A DNA stretch of 6,666 nucleotides. It comes from Rhodoferax sp. UBA4127. GTDB taxonomy: Bacteria; Pseudomonadota; Gammaproteobacteria; Burkholderiales; Burkholderiaceae_C. The translations under genes were made by a program, and so were the position numbers. Below, piece by piece: positions 6,082-6,666 of the stretch (positions within the stretch are counted from its first letter, which is position 1; every line of letters begins with the position of its first letter). Under the pieces are notes generated by a model. It saw nothing but the letters and a program-made list of their open reading frames with translations, was not told the DNA's origin and ran no database searches. Location of the stretch: the NCBI GenBank assembly GCA_002381045.1, contig DFWT01000255.1, forward strand, positions 6,214 to 12,879, given 5' to 3'.

Positions 6082-6666
6082 TTACCAGGCGTGGAGCGCG
6101 TTGTCCGGGAAGCTGCCGTCTTTGACAGCCCGCACATAGGCTTCGATCGCTTCCTTGATCCCATGCTGCCCTTGGACACCGGGTAGGTCGGCCATGAAGT
6201 TGCGCACAAATTTCGGGTTTTTGCCTAGGTTCAGCCCCAGCATGTCGTGCAACACCAGCACCTGGCCAGCGGTGCCTTTACCCGCACCAATGCCAATCGT
6301 GGCGCAATGGGTGAGTTCATCTGTCAGTTCTTTGGAGAGATCGGCAGGCACCATCTCTAGCACCATCAATGATGCACCGGCATCTTGCAGCTCACGCGCG
6401 TGGCGTTTCATGATGGCGGCAGACTCCACCGTTTTGCCCTGCACCCGGTAGCCACCCAGGGCGTGCACGGTCTGTGGGGTCAGCCCGAGGTGGGCGCACA
6501 CCGGAATGCCGCGTTCGACTAAAAAGTGCACCACCTCGGTGGTCCAGCCGCCGCCCTCCAGCTTGACCATGTGGGCACCGGCCTGCATCAACACCGCAGC
6601 GCTGCGCAAGGCTTGTTCTTTGGATTCCTGGTAGCTGCCAAAGGGCAGGTCGGCAATCAGCCAGGC
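6082..6666 (-). CDS. panB: 3-methyl-2-oxobutanoate hydroxymethyltransferase (5' end beyond right edge)
   Basis: Transfers a hydroxymethyl group from 5,10-methylene-tetrahydrofolate to 2-oxoisovalerate, giving ketopantoate, the first committed step of pantothenate synthesis; cytoplasmic. The frame is open through the right edge; 194 residues are visible, so roughly the first 70-80 of a usual 265-275 are missing. Visible parts begin with IADLPFGSYQ, whose Asp (codon 6649-6651) is a metal ligand. VKLEGG follows, with the metal-ligand Glu at 6556-6558, then HLGLTPQTVHALGGYRVQGK. LEMVP carries the expected catalytic Glu (6355-6357). The later IGIGAGKGTAGQVLVLHDMLGL and FVRNF segments are also typical. 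A TTG at 6607-6609 is not the start, because conserved family sequence continues upstream. The gene ends in TAA, 63 bp before panC, with no terminator-like stem between them, so a panBC transcript is likely. Confidence 0.96.
   Translation of the reverse strand, partial: AWLIADLPFGSYQESKEQALRSAAVLMQAGAHMVKLEGGGWTTEVVHFLVERGIPVCAHLGLTPQTVHALGGYRVQGKTVESAAIMKRHARELQDAGASLMVLEMVPADLSKELTDELTHCATIGIGAGKGTAGQVLVLHDMLGLNLGKNPKFVRNFMADLPGVQGQHGIKEAIEAYVRAVKDGSFPDNALHAW

Noticed and set aside
6607..6609. TTG as the start of panB
   Set aside because: Conserved PanB sequence (ADLPFGSYQES) continues upstream to the right edge, so the true start is outside the window.
1..6666. Mobile element, CRISPR array, phage or defence genes, tRNA or rRNA
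   Set aside because: Both strands were read for transposase or integrase motifs, regular spaced repeats and tRNA-like cloverleaf sequence; none was found. Every long coding stretch is a recognised core or conserved gene.

Overview
This window looks like ordinary chromosomal housekeeping DNA from a betaproteobacterium of the order Burkholderiales, most likely family Comamonadaceae (Rhodoferax/Polaromonas-like). This rests on the GC-rich codon use, on the protein families present (a BPSS1780-family membrane protein and a DUF2782 protein flanking an APH-fold homoserine kinase), and on the sequence style of PolA, PanC and PanB. The placement is by recognition, not by a database search.

Layout. 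Bases 1-2059 hold a compact minus-strand operon, transcribed in the order DUF2782 secreted protein, thrB, BPSS1780-family membrane protein. The last gene runs off the left edge. The junctions are a 3-base gap and an ATGA stop/start overlap, so translation is probably coupled. A 53-bp divergent intergenic region (2060-2112) separates this operon from polA (2113-4950, plus strand), a full-length DNA polymerase I with 5' nuclease, proofreading and polymerase active-site residues all intact. A 219-bp gap (4951-5169) between the convergent polA and panC genes holds several short inverted repeats but no convincing gene. Bases 5170-6666 hold the minus-strand pantothenate pair, panB (5' end cut off by the right edge) followed by panC.

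Function. thrB makes O-phosphohomoserine for threonine synthesis. panB and panC make pantoate and then pantothenate for coenzyme A. polA handles Okazaki-fragment maturation and gap-filling repair. The two small partners of thrB have no established function.

I found no mobile element, CRISPR array, RNA gene, phage gene or defence system, and no sign of a novel multi-gene system. The points worth a second look are modest: two possible leaderless-type promoters back to back, a compositionally odd repeat-like patch inside polA, a possible clamp-binding motif in the PolA linker, and the unexplained inverted repeats and Pro/Ala-rich reading frame after polA.
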